64,000 nt of DNA, taken from NCBI GenBank assembly GCA_004369045.1, contig ML213522.1, forward strand, positions 405,667 through 469,666, given 5' to 3'. A model generated the notes under the pieces. The model was not told the DNA's origin, searched no databases, and saw nothing but the letters and a program-made list of their open reading frames with translations. Positions within the stretch are counted from its first letter, which is position 1. Each line of letters starts with the position of its first letter. Position numbers and translations under genes: made by a program. The DNA comes from Heliocybe sulcata. Taxonomy: Eukaryota; Basidiomycota; Agaricomycetes; Gloeophyllales; Gloeophyllaceae. Shown here in pieces: positions 24,391 through 35,821 of this stretch.

Positions 24391-24846
24391 CTACAGGAGG
24401 ATAATTAACTTCTTTTAACCCCTGCCTATTTCTGACGAATGCGGGAGGCAGCTGCGCAACGCTCGCAGGCATTGATTACTACTAGCTGGAGTTACTGATG
24501 TGGGGTCAAGAGCGCAGGTTGGCCAGTGTCGAACCGTCCAGTAGCCCGGCCGTTTGTACGTGCACCTCATGCTTTCCCCATCATGATTCAATCATTCCAA
24601 GCTACAGTCTAGCTTGCTATACGCGCCCGGTAGCATATATCTCGCAGCATCAAGGATGAATCATTCTTCGAGTAAGGTAACACCATAGCAGAAGCACGTA
24701 ACTTGGTTAAGACAGGAACGGAGATTAAGGAAAAACAAAGAGACATAGTTAGTCGACCCAGCAGAAGGAATAGAGAAACGGTCGTCAAGAAGTCGTTAAT
24801 AACATACCACGCAAAACCGAAACCTCCATGCCGAAAACACGAAAAA
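24391..24846. other. Intergenic
   Basis: No gene recognised. The right part is the 3' flank of the CaaX protein gene. Confidence 0.5.
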
Positions 24847-27800
24847 TCACATAATTATACACCATTTCCCTTTCTTTTTCTCCCTCTCCTCTTCAGTTTC
24901 CTTGTCATTTTCCGTTACGGGGCTGCTGGAACTCGCAGCAAACTCTCCTTGCGCACTATCCAAGGACGCCCTGCCTCCTTGAGGAGACGTTTGCGTAGAG
25001 TGGAACCATCCACCTGGGAAGAACCGAGACGAGGTGGCTGACTCACGCCTATCACGGCTCGTAGAATCCGCACCGGGTTCCAAGAAGGTCGACGACGTGC
25101 CATCAACTGTCTTTCCCTCGCCAGGAGTCCTGAACATAAGTAGTTTAGTTACATCGCACTGTATGCGCCTACGCGAGATGCTTACCTGTCCTCAGCGCCG
25201 GGGAATGGCTCCTCAGGAGCCTTGGCAGGTTCTGCACCGACCCCAGTCGATTTCTGCAGGTCATCCAGAGCTTCGGTCGTAAATGTATCACCTCCTTCAG
25301 CAGGTTCTGGACTAGCAGAAGAGGCATCAGTTGCCGCAGGTACGCCGTCTGCCTCCGCGGGATGGCCGCCTACTGCATCAGATGATGGGACCTCTTCAGT
25401 AACGATAGTAGGGATAGGGCTTAATTCTGAAGGAGGTTCATCTTGTTGACTAGTCTCGGGAAGAACACGCCCAGGAAGCTGTTCTAGCTGGGAGAGCTCC
25501 CCCTCCTCCGCCGGGGTCAAGCCAGAGCCCTGTCTCGTGACACTGTAAGATGGAGTCCAAGGAGATTTAGGTCTTTCCGGGACCTCCGAGTCTTGATTAA
25601 CAGGCAAATTGTCGACCGACTCAGCCTGGACGACCGGCTCATCCTGCAATTGAAGGTTGGGTCAAGATTCTACATTAGGTCAGCCATTGAGAAACATACG
25701 TGTTCAGCAGCAGCATGCAAGTCAGGGCTTCTGGTGACCGAATAAGAAGGCGTCCAAGGGGACTTGGGCCGCTCAGGGATTGAGCTGTCTGCAACTGGCA
25801 GGACAACAGTCGGAGGCTGTGATACAGGCTCCTGAAACAAGAAAGTGTGTCAAGTCTCAAACCATAACAGAGCGAGAGAGACACTGACGTCTGCGGGCAA
25901 TGACTCTGCGGCGTGCTCAGGAGTCCTCGTCACGGAATAGGACGGAGTCCAAGGAGACTTAGGCCTCTCCAATGCTTCCCTTTCCACGAGAGGGGTCTAT
26001 GACCGACCCTGTTTAGTCCTGTTCTTGGGACAAAGAGAATAAAAACTCACTTCAGGCTGCACAGTCCGTTCTGCTTGCGGACTCTGTTCGACTTCCTCGG
26101 GAACGGGAGTCTCCTCAATCAAGCCGGCATCGGCCACAGGTTCAGCTATGTCCTCGTTAGGTGCAGCGTCAACTGCGTCGTCGGAAGTGACATTTATTTG
26201 CACATCGCTAGCAGGTGTGATCTCTTCGACCGCCCCAACCGCCTCAGTGTCAGGGCTGAGGACGACCTGAGGGATCTCGGTCGACATTTCTTCTGCAGTG
26301 ACCGCTGGAGGAAGAGATTCAAGCTGCTCAATTTCATGCTCCTGGCTCGCAATCTCTGGCTCTTGCAAGCCGGATCCGACTGTCGTCACGGAGTAGGATG
26401 GAGTCCATGGCGACTTCGGCCTTTCTTCTTGGACATCGTCTAGGACAGGGGACAAGACACGACTACCCACCTGCGATTCGGGAGAATGAGAGGTCACCAG
26501 TAGAGGATGAGAACATGGAAGCCTTACCTCATCTCTTTCGACACTGATCTCATTTGTGAACTGATCATCGGTGGCTAGTTTCTCCTCCGCAGGAGCGATC
26601 TCGGTCTGGTATTCGGTGAGAGTGACCTGCGGTTCAGGCTGAATAGCTTCGTCATCCTTTGCCTCAACCTCAGGGGGCGGCAACCGGGACAACTCGGCCA
26701 GCTCATCAGCATTATCCGCCACGCCTGTGCCGGCACCACCTTGGGTACTGACACTATAGGAAGGAGTCCAAGGGGACTTGGGACGCTCCTCCTCAGGCTC
26801 CCCTGGAGTCATCGGACCAGGTTGAGGCACTTCACCAAGGACGTTGGCCGGGTCCACGTTCTCTGGAGCGTCAACTTGAATAACCGGGGCGTCCGCTGGT
26901 GCAGACTCAGCCGTTTCCAGCTCGGACGGCTGCTCAGAAGCTGCAGTTTCCGATTCCGCAGCTGTCTCAATTTCAACAGGGGGTTCAACTTCAATTTCGG
27001 ATGTAGTTTCTTCAGCGATAGTCTGGACGTCAACGACAGGCTCATCAGCAGCAACAGTAGCACCTTCAGCACCTTCACGTCCCACTGGGATGACTTCCTC
27101 TGGGGCACGCTGACCATCTGTTGCAGGGTCCTCAGTAGCAACCTCAGTTTCAGGAGCTGGTTCCTCTACAATGGCCTCAGTTTCAGGAGCTGGTTCCTCT
27201 ACAATGGCCTCAGTTTCAGCCAGGGGAACCCCTGCCAAGGCAGAAGCCGGCTCGACATCGTCTACAGAGTATCTGGCCTCAGCATCATCGGATACAGCTT
27301 CGACTTGCTCAGGAGCCGTTTCACTTTCGTTGACAGATGAAGTTTGGATAGTTGAACTCTCGTCCATGAGCGGGACCACGACGGAGTCCTCGACTCCCGG
27401 GACATGGGCCTCTTCGTCAACAATAGCCTCAAGCTCGGCCTCAGGAGCAGCCGGCTCAGTCGCGATGGCTGTCTCAGCCGAAGTCTCGTCGAGAACGGCT
27501 ACTATGGGTTCTTCCTCCAGAGTAGCAGCGGCCTCATCATCTTTTACGGCGGCATCACCGGCCTCCTCCAAAGCTGCCTCCTGAATTGTCTCTTCCTCCG
27601 CGATCACTTTCTCCGTATCGTCTGCTGGCTGCTCAGGGACGGCTTCTTCCACCAGTCCCTCGACCTCAGGCTCCTCAGGTAGGGGTTCCTGCGGCGATGA
27701 TTCTTCAGCTGCTGCTTCCTCGGTAGCTGGAGCCTCTGCTACTGGTTCTTCAGCCTCACCAGATACATGCTCTGCTTTTGCCGACTCTTCAACAGCAGGC

Positions 27801-29799
27801 TCATCGCCATACGCCTCTTCCGCCGCGGGCAGTTCAGTCACTGGTTCTTCCTCAACTTCAAGAACCTCCGTTGCCAGAGGGACTTCCTCCGCCACCGGCT
27901 TTTTGGCTACTAGCTCCTCCTTAACCCTCTCCTCGACTGCAGACTCCTCAGCAGCTTCTGCAGAGACCGGTGCTACTTCCTCCGCAAGAACTTCTTCAGG
28001 TTGCACCGGCACACCTTCCTCAGTGACAGAAGCTGCCTCAGGCACTTCCTCTGTGACTAGCGACTCAGATGAAGGCACAGCCTCGTCCAGGGCAGCAGAG
28101 CCTTCCGGCACCTCCTCGGATCCGCGTTCGCCCACCTCAGAATCATAGGCAGGCTCAGGGACAGCATCCTCATCCACAAGCTCCTGGGGCACAGGAACAC
28201 CTTCTTCATTTACAACGACGGGCTCCGGTGCTCCCTCTACAGGCCCGGGTTCCTGCGATTCTTCCTCGGCAGCGGAGGCTGCCTCGGGCAATTCTTGAGC
28301 GAGCGGTTCATTTGCATGAGGCTCAGCGATAATCCCCTCAGGAACAGGCACTCCTTCCTCAGTGACGGGGGCGGGTTCGGGTGCTGCTTCAACGGAGTCC
28401 ATTGCGGCTGCATCGCCCGTGGATTCCTCAGCAGAAGCATCCTCTGGAATAGTAGCACCCCCCTCCGTGATAGGCGCTGGCTCAGGAGCTTCTTCAATGG
28501 GTGCCGGTGACGCTTCTTCGACTGCGCCCAGCTCAACCGCCTCAGGAGCAGGCGCGGAGTCAGGTAAGGCTGTCTGAATAGCGGAGCTGTGATCCATGAG
28601 AGGAACGACGACCGACTCCTCTACAGCCGGAGTGGCCGTCTCTTCCTCAGCAGGAGCCCCACCTCCGGGCTCGGCAGTAGCATCAGTCTCTATCGCAGGC
28701 TCAGCTGACGACTCATCCAGAACTGGGACGACCGGCTCCTCCTCCAACGTGGGCGCACTTTCTACTGCTTCGTCGATGGCCTCTCCAGAGGGCCCCTCGC
28801 CTGCTGGGTCCTCCGGGACTAGGACACCCTCCTCCAAGACGGGAGCAGGCTCTGATGTTTCTTCGACCGGTGCAGCTTCTTCGACTGATGCAGATTCTCC
28901 AGCAGGGACTTGCTCCTCTGTTGGAGCGGAGACGGCCTCTTCCACTGCTGGAGACTCCTCAACAGCAGCGGCGGGGGAAGCTTCCTCCGCGACTGGCGCT
29001 TCCTCAGCAGAAGCGGTAGCCTCTTCTTCCAGAGACGTAGGCACACCCTCTTCCGTGGCCGGAGCCGCTTCGGGGGCATCAATCAGAGCTGACTTGACGG
29101 CTTCTTCGGCTGGCGCATCGGCCGACGCACTCTCAGCTGGAGATTCGACCACGTCCCGGGACGCATCTCCAGGGATTTCGTCCGTAGCATCTTGCGTCTC
29201 GGACTCAGCATGCGCCTCTTGGGCAGTTTCTTCTTTCACTTCTTCTGCCTGAGCAGGAACGATGGATTCCTACAAACATTGTATTGTTCAGCATCCATCT
29301 TTGCGAAGAGTGATGATAGAACGCTACCGCAGTAATCTCATCGGGCAACAGGGCTTCATCGATAGTATGATACGCGTCGCCATTTGCGACCTCCAGGCCA
29401 GCCGATGCCTCATCGCCTTCGGCTGGGGTCTCATTCCACGATTGATTGTGAACAGGTTTCTTGAGAAGAACATGCTTAGGCAGCTCATCTGTCTCCTCAG
29501 TCTTCCAACGCCCCAAGTCAGACCCCTCAAAACACGCAGCCCAAATCACTCACAGAGGCGCTCAGTAGAGCATTGTGACCATTTAGTCCATTGGCATGCT
29601 CTCCTCCGTTAATATCCTCGACAGAAGTCTCCTCCGCGTGCTTCGCCGGCACATCCACCAACAACACGTTACTCTTTACGGCTTCCTTCTCTTCAGCCTC
29701 CAGTGCGCCGTTCGCGTGCTCGTCATTGACTTCTAACGCATCGATAAGCTCTCTTTCGTGTATCGCAGCTGCGCTGGCTCCTTCTTCTGCCACGGACAT
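24847..29799 (-). CDS. Acidic low-complexity protein with repeated RPKSPWTPSYSV motif and C-terminal CaaX box
   Basis: I do not recognise the family. The protein begins MSVAEEGAS. The first intron runs about 53 nt (ending at GGAAG) and joins to TEETDELPKH. A very long exon (about 26520-29270) encodes Glu/Ala/Pro/Val-rich sequence of PAEEA/VPEE type, likely disordered. A 12-residue motif, RPKSPWTPSYSV, preceded by Glu, occurs five times: near 26770, 26410, 25955, 25755 and 25565. The last four sit in separate intron-bounded exons, each followed by similar spacers (GSGL..., QLE-LP). A 33-bp unit encoding EPAPETEAIVE is tandemly doubled near 27165-27215. The C-terminus is basic then KKKGKWCIIM and stop: a CaaX prenylation box with a polybasic stretch. 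This predicts attachment to the inner face of a membrane. No catalytic domain and no transmembrane span are seen. Neighbour at 30369 is a cell-wall protein on the same strand. Confidence 0.82.
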
Positions 29800-30368
29800 G
29801 TCACAAGACCCAAATAATTAAAGACACGCCCAAACTATGGAATGTGAGAATCTCCGGATACTGACTATGCTGAGCCACTTACAAAAGTAGAACAGTCTTG
29901 TCGATAACGAGCAGCAGATTGAATTCAACGTTGGCAGCGGGAGCGAGGGGTCCAGGGAGTCCTCGCTGATGCTCGTGTAGAACCGCTATCAGTTCCTTTC
30001 CTTTTTGCCTGGCCCCGAAAAGAAGTCGAAGCAGACGCGCCCCATCTCACGTGATCGTGCGGGCGCTGCTGGCAAGCCCAGGCGGCACAAAACGAGTCGA
30101 GGGGTTCTCTGGATCTGGCTTGAGTGGAATATATACAGTGTAAGTCCTGAACGCCCTACGTTTACACGATAGACAAACTGGATTAAATCTGCCTACGCGA
30201 CACGAGGCCAGATTACAAGGAAGAAGAAAAGAGTACTAAAACGAACATAGGCAAACAGTCCATCGGAAAAGACAGGATTAAAAGAGTGACAGTCAATCGT
30301 CCGACATCATGAAGTCGTATTGAATCCGGAGTCGAGTCCAGTCGCTAACGACTCTCAACGAGCACCGC
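29800..30368. other. Intergenic; 5' flank of the CaaX gene
   Basis: Nothing recognised apart from the expected promoter of the CaaX gene and the 3' flank of the cell-wall protein gene. A CACGTG-type element (TCACGTGATC) lies near 30049. Confidence 0.5.
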
Positions 30369-31259
30369 TCAGAAAAGAGCAGCACCGACAAGACCCATAA
30401 CACCCGCGACGCCGAAGGCGCCAACCGAGGAACCCCGAGAAGCACTGCTGCTGGAAGTCGAGGAGGGAGACGAAGATGTTGCGCTGCCACTGTGGCTAGA
30501 CGAAGAGCCTGACCCTGCAGAAGTGGAGGATGCAGACGAGCCACTGGACGCGGAGGTTGCGGGGCTGTAGCCATATCAATGATACAGATCACATGAGGTG
30601 AAAGACTTGACTCGCCTGCTGCCAGAAGTAGACGAGCCACCCGCCACGACGCTGGTGCTGCCGTTCAAGCAGCTAAAAGAGGACGTCGGCATGAGCAAAG
30701 AACAGCTATGTCTGGCTCGTACCTGGTGTCACCGCCATCCTGAACCGTGACAATGTCCGAGAATGCCTGAGTACCTGAGCTGTCCTTCAGGGCGACAGTG
30801 CTGTGGTTCGATGTCAAGCTGTGGCCTCCGCCGTTCTGACATAATGGCTTACAACTGGGTATTGGCCGGGAGTGTCACCTGAGACCAGGAGAAGCTGGTA
30901 CCCTGCTGGGTAGGGAACGACTGGATCTAAAGCAGAGTCAGTGTCGTTGCTGGGGAAATTTGGTATTTCGAACTAACAGCAGCAGCGGAGGGCTGACCAC
31001 CAGGGATAAGAGACAAGAAGTAAGGGGGGGCGCCGTCAGCCCAGGTGAACTGGATAGGTTCTGTGGACGTGTCATCAACTCAGTGCGGTCTGACCGCATA
31101 CATGCAAGCTTACGGCAGGAAACAACGCCGGTACTGAAGATACCATCAGACACCGTCATGACAGGGGTCATTACACATTACTCACGGTGTGTTAACAGTC
31201 AGTCCCAGGACAGCGGGGACGAGCGCGACAAGAGCAGCAGCGGTGGCGAAGAACTTCAT
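30369..31259 (-). CDS. Secreted GPI-type cell-wall protein, Kre9/Knh1-like domain
   Basis: A small secreted protein with an N-terminal signal peptide (MKFFATAAALVALVPAVLG), an Ig-like Kre9/Knh1-type domain (LTVNTP, then PIQFTWADGAPPYFLSLIPGG, ending with the DGGDTSCLNG cysteine), a Ser-rich stalk of about 55 residues, and a hydrophobic C-terminal tail (GVAGVMGLVGAALF) typical of GPI-anchor signals. In yeast such domains take part in beta-1,6-glucan assembly; in mushrooms this is a large family without proven function. Six exons are needed. The last intron (30565-30615) uses a GC donor: the exon ends GGCAGCAG and the intron starts GCGAGT. No GT donor keeps the frame. Confidence 0.85.
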
Positions 31260-31638
31260 GATGATCAGAGAGTGGACTGGTTACTTAGTGCTGATTGTAG
31301 CAGTTGTTTTAGCCTTCAGAGAACGTGAAGAACAGCGTCAAGAGAAAGTACCGCGGTGGTTGTGAAGGAAAGAGATGAAGAATCAGGTCGCGCGAAGTAC
31401 CCTGCTGGGTTTTAATCGGAGTCCTGCACTCGGGGACGCCGAAGACTTCCGGCCGCCGGCCTGCTTCGATACAATGTCATCAGCCCCCGGGCCCCACTAC
31501 GCCAGGGGCGCAAAGGTACTGTTACACATCGATACATATGTGGCAGAGCCGTGAATCAGAGCAGGTGCAGAGACACAACCGAGCAAGTAGTTGGACTATA
31601 TTTTATTGCCACGCGCGATCGTCGTACTCTAGTGAAGC

Positions 31639-34627
31639 TTACAGTCCTATCCAGCTGCTGCGCCCGCCCGGATTATGCAGACTCGTCTGGCCAATCTTGA
31701 CAAGGCCGATATCCGTCTTTGCCCAGTCTTCGCTTGATCGCGGGGGCGTTTCCATGCTCCTGTCAGCTGGAAACGGCAAGTCGATTGCGTCAACAACAGG
31801 GCTCGGCGGTGCGACAGGCGTCGCAGCAGGAGCTAGCCACGATCCGTGTCTGTTGACTACCGGGCCCTCCTTTGTCTTCTCCTTCTCCTGCGGCAGCGGA
31901 GCATTCCACACAGGCAGGAACGACTCAGCATACCATTCATACCAGACACGCTGTCGGTTCGTCAATCGCCACATTGTCACCTGTAGCTCTGAGTTGCTCG
32001 GCAAATACAAGGGTTCCTGCGTCCCATCAGGAGTCAATAATAACCAGGTACGGAAGTGGTCTACGAGTACCTTGAAGGGAAAGAATATGGGGAACCAGCT
32101 CAGCATATCTCTGGATATCTGATCCTTTCTGTCGGGGTGGATACTGAGGCCCACGTTTCCGTAAAGTATGGCCTCGAAATAGCCGGCGAGCCCATGAAGG
32201 ATACCGGCGTGTGGAATATGGAAAGTTAATCTTGTCGACCTCGTGTTATGACTATTTGTGAGCGGGAGACCTTTTGCATAAATAAACTTAGCCTTGGTCA
32301 GTGACGTAAGAAAACGATACTCGCCTCGAGAATCGAGAGCTGCATCTCTACGGGGATGCTCAAATTCCCAACATTCTTGAACTTGAGGACCGCAGCGGGC
32401 GGCGAGTCCTCCGCCACTGCCGCTAAGAAGATTCACAGCCTGGAACATCACCACATACGGTGTCTCCGAGGTCTTAACATCCCTCCCGGCCTGAGTCTCT
32501 TGATATAATTTGGAAGAAGACAGCGGTGCGATATGCGCCGTGTATGAAGATGGTATTGATATGCCATCCGCTACCAAGGCGCACTGAGGTTTTGGCATCA
32601 AAGGAGCAAATGACCGTGCGTACGTTTCAAAAATCGCATGGCTCCGTCGAGACATTCCGGACTTAATTCATTGTCTCCAAAGGAGCCCAACAGCTCGCTT
32701 ACGAGAATATCCACCTTCTCAGGCAGCTCTATCGCTCGCATATCACCAAATCTCAGATCGACTCTGGAACCCCATTCTCGCTGGAGTCTGTCTTGCAAGC
32801 TAGTAAGGAATATTAAGGAGACCCACAATGCACAAGACCTGTACAAACTTACGTCACGTATGCGTTCGGGTTCTTTTCCAACGCGTAGACAAACGCATTT
32901 CTGCGGGAGCGTTCGATGGCTTTCAAGGAACGAGCAACAAGGGGGCCTCTTCCAGCGCCTGCAACACATATGACTCTGTCGATGTTGAGATCACTCCCAC
33001 TTGAGAGCCAGGTGCCTCACATCCTATCGCTTTGTGGCCAATCCGCTAAAGCTTGGTATATGGCCTGTTTTAGCCACGCTCAACACAAGATTTACGGCAT
33101 AGCGTGTTTTCGTTACCTCCTCATAATTACGGTACTTCACTGGGTCTTGCTCGAACGTATGGTACGTCGCACTCGGAAGATTGTCCATTAATGGCTGGAT
33201 ATCTGCTTTAGCACGGCCAGTTTAGCTATTCCTAAGAAATGCGAACCTGTAAGGGGGCCTGCAGGTAATCCGTGTACCCTTGAGCGAAATTCTCTACGCT
33301 GCCGGGCCTTTGCCTAGCTTGGATCGCTGGACTTGTCTTCTCCAGATGCCGCACATACTGCAGGTATGCAGTTTCACCTCCCCGACTGTGCACGCCGGAG
33401 TTCGCTCCTTCAATGATTATAGCAGGGTGGTACTGCGTTTTGTCAGTCGCGCAGGTGTCTTACTTTAGCTGATGGGCCCACCTTCACAATGTCACGAATA
33501 AAAGCCTGAGTGCCTTTCGGCAGTACCGGGTATCCCCTAGCATTCGCGATGAACGTCGAAGCTGGAAGGAATATCGAATGCATGGGCTCAGCTGCCCATC
33601 TTTCCAAAACCCCCGCGGAAGATGGCAGAGGGGGTGTCAAATCCAAGGCTAAGACCAGGAGTGTTAGCTTGCTTGCTCTGGAGATGAATGTCTACCTACT
33701 GAGACTGAGTCTGTGATCATAGTGGCAGATTGAGCGTATGACATCCCACATCTCCCAAGTGGCATTCAATTCTCCTTCCGAGGTCTTGGTGCTACTAGCG
33801 CTTTGGTCAGTGGCTGCAAGTTCGGCCTCACTTGTCGTGATCCGGATGTGGGTCGAGTGAGGTGTAGACGGGTCTGAGGCAATGAACGGGTCTGGTGTCG
33901 ACTCCTGCGTAGACACCACGGGTGGTTTGAAGATCGAAGGGTCATATATCGGCAGGCGAACGGATAGCTGCATGTATGGTATACTGTCCAGGCATGCCCT
34001 CACCGCGCGGGCGTAGGACACGACGTGGGCGCGATTTCGGGGAGGAGGGAGTACCACGGTTTGAATATTCAGATACGACGCGTATGCCAATTCTTGCTGC
34101 AATGCCTACTGACACCTCCACTGTGAGCAGCTAAACAGACCAACACGAACGAACAACGTAGAAAATAGCCTGCTAACAATTTCAGAATCGTGCCGAATCC
34201 AGTCATCATTCGCATCGAGCTCAAGCCAGTCTGAGGCCAAGCCTATGACATTTTCGGCCTCCTCTGGTGATATGCTGCTGCATGACAATCTTAGACGTTC
34301 GTTATAGCAGCGCACTCACATACCTAGTCGGGTGATGGTTACTTCATCCCGTAGAAAGCTGGGGCTCGCTCTCCAGGCCTCGGCTTGCCGCTCAGCGGCG
34401 AGATTTTTCTCTTTATCGTCATTTGAGGGTGACAGTATACACATACTCCTCCATCGCGCCTTCCAAGCTTCAGTGGTTAGCGGTACGCAGGTCAGGCCGT
34501 ATCCTTTTACATCTGCATCCGCCACGATCTTGAGCACCGGCGTCTCGTGGGCCTTGTCGTGCCTCAGTTGCGCGTTATGAAATTCCTCGAGGGTTGTATA
34601 TTTAGCTAGGACGACGGAGGATGACAT
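31639..34627 (-). CDS. PRMT5: Protein arginine N-methyltransferase 5 (Skb1/Hsl7 family)
   Basis: A type II arginine methyltransferase that makes symmetric dimethylarginine on histones and Sm proteins; in fungi also linked to cell-cycle control. N-terminal TIM-barrel part: [13 protein letters not shown], then [12 protein letters not shown] and [17 protein letters not shown], then [22 protein letters not shown]. The Rossmann part has the S-adenosylmethionine motif [13 protein letters not shown] (near 32955) and EKNPNAYVT. The double-Glu loop [21 protein letters not shown] (near 32690) is essentially the family's catalytic signature. The beta-barrel part carries [28 protein letters not shown] and SWFPIFFP. 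It ends GRSSWIGL at 31639. ATG 34627 starts the conserved N-terminus directly. About ten introns. A short Ser/Thr-rich insertion ([10 protein letters not shown], near 33890) interrupts the TIM-barrel part. Confidence 0.93.
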
Positions 34628-34854
34628 TCCGGAACAGACAGTGACAGAGGGTACAGGGTCGCTGGTCTGAGGTGACGCAGGGCGACGAGGTCGGATCCAG
34701 CTACTAGTTGATCCATCATGATTGCAAATTGATCATACAAAAGTGCCACCGTCCAAATACCGTAAAGATGCCTGACTACAACACAGTATTTCTGTTTAGA
34801 TTTCATACATGCAACCGGGAACTATACAGCGTACAAGACGGCAGAAAATAATTC

Positions 34855-35821
34855 CTAACCTGTGTCATCAGCCGTGCGAGGCCGTTTGACACCATCCACA
34901 GGCTCATCGACAGCACCTCTCCTTTCCTCCTGTTCGGCATCTTGACCTAGGCCATAGCCGGTTGCCACTCCTTCTAGGACAGTCTGACCCACCAGTCTTC
35001 TCAACTCTTCCTCAGGATCACGGCCTTCCGCCTCAGCACGCTGCATAATCTCTTGCGCAGAAGCCATTAAGGAAGATGTCAAGGTCTCCGAGGCAACGTT
35101 CTGGGCGTGCTGCGACGGCTCGTGCAAGGGCAACAAACTGGCGTCAGCCAATTCGGTAGTTGTTGTGAGTGTGTGCAGGTACGCTGAAACTTCGGGAAAG
35201 TCTTCCGCGAGGTGATCTATCGGCTTCAACCGCAAAGCAGATGAGATAAGATGGAGAATGCAAGAAAGGCACGTACCGATACACCCTCGTTGTTTGTTCT
35301 CATCAGTATGGCGCCGTTTTCAATGAGGAAACGGGCAGTCTCCACGTTCTCGACCGTGTAAAGAGGGGTGTCACCGTCGTCATCCGTGATATTGACATCG
35401 CCGCCTTCAGAGGCTCAGTGAGAAATTGCGGTGTGCATCAACTTTTGTCCTACCTCGTGATATTAGATATGTAAGTATATCAATGTTTCCGTATGAGGCT
35501 GCCGCATGCCTGCAACGCAGAACGAAAGCCTTAGCGAAGCAAAGGATGACAAGAAAAGCAACACTTGCATCGGCGTGTATGAATTTGGGTCTGCGACATT
35601 AGGCGACAGAGCTGCGGCATACTGTCATAACTGATATTGCCTAGTTTCACGTCGAGGGCAGCAGGAACGTACACTCGTCCTCGATCAATTCCTATCTCGG
35701 ACTTGTGAACGCGTTCTAAGCGCACTGACTGACTCTACCCACCCGCACCCTCTCCAAGTCGCCATCACCAGCGGCTACCCAGATGTTCTTCACGCGTTGG
35801 ACATGAGTTGGAACAGGCATC
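34855..35821 (-). CDS. Small ankyrin-repeat protein (yeast YCR051W type)
   Basis: From ATG 35821: VKNIWVAAGDGDLERVR opens the first ankyrin helix pair. It continues through a 19-nt exon (35673-35691, ELIEDE), then SLSPNVADPNSYTPM, HAAASYGNIDILTYLISRG, GDVNITDDDGDTPLYTVEN and RFLIENGA. These are three or four ankyrin repeats. After PIDHLAEDFPEV comes an acidic/Gln-rich tail ending RPRTADDTG. Ankyrin repeats bind proteins; the yeast relative has no settled role. The intron at 35510-35568 starts with GC (exon ends ACGCCGAT, intron GCAAGT), and only this donor rejoins TPM to HAAAS. No membrane segment. The gene lies 228 bp upstream of PRMT5 on the same strand. Confidence 0.85.

Noticed and set aside
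28596-29252. Plus-strand Ser/Thr/Gly-rich open frame opposite the CaaX gene, with similar frames at 26741-27340 and 27171-27584
   Set aside because: Antisense shadows of the GC-rich acidic repeat frame; no start context, signal peptide or introns of their own.
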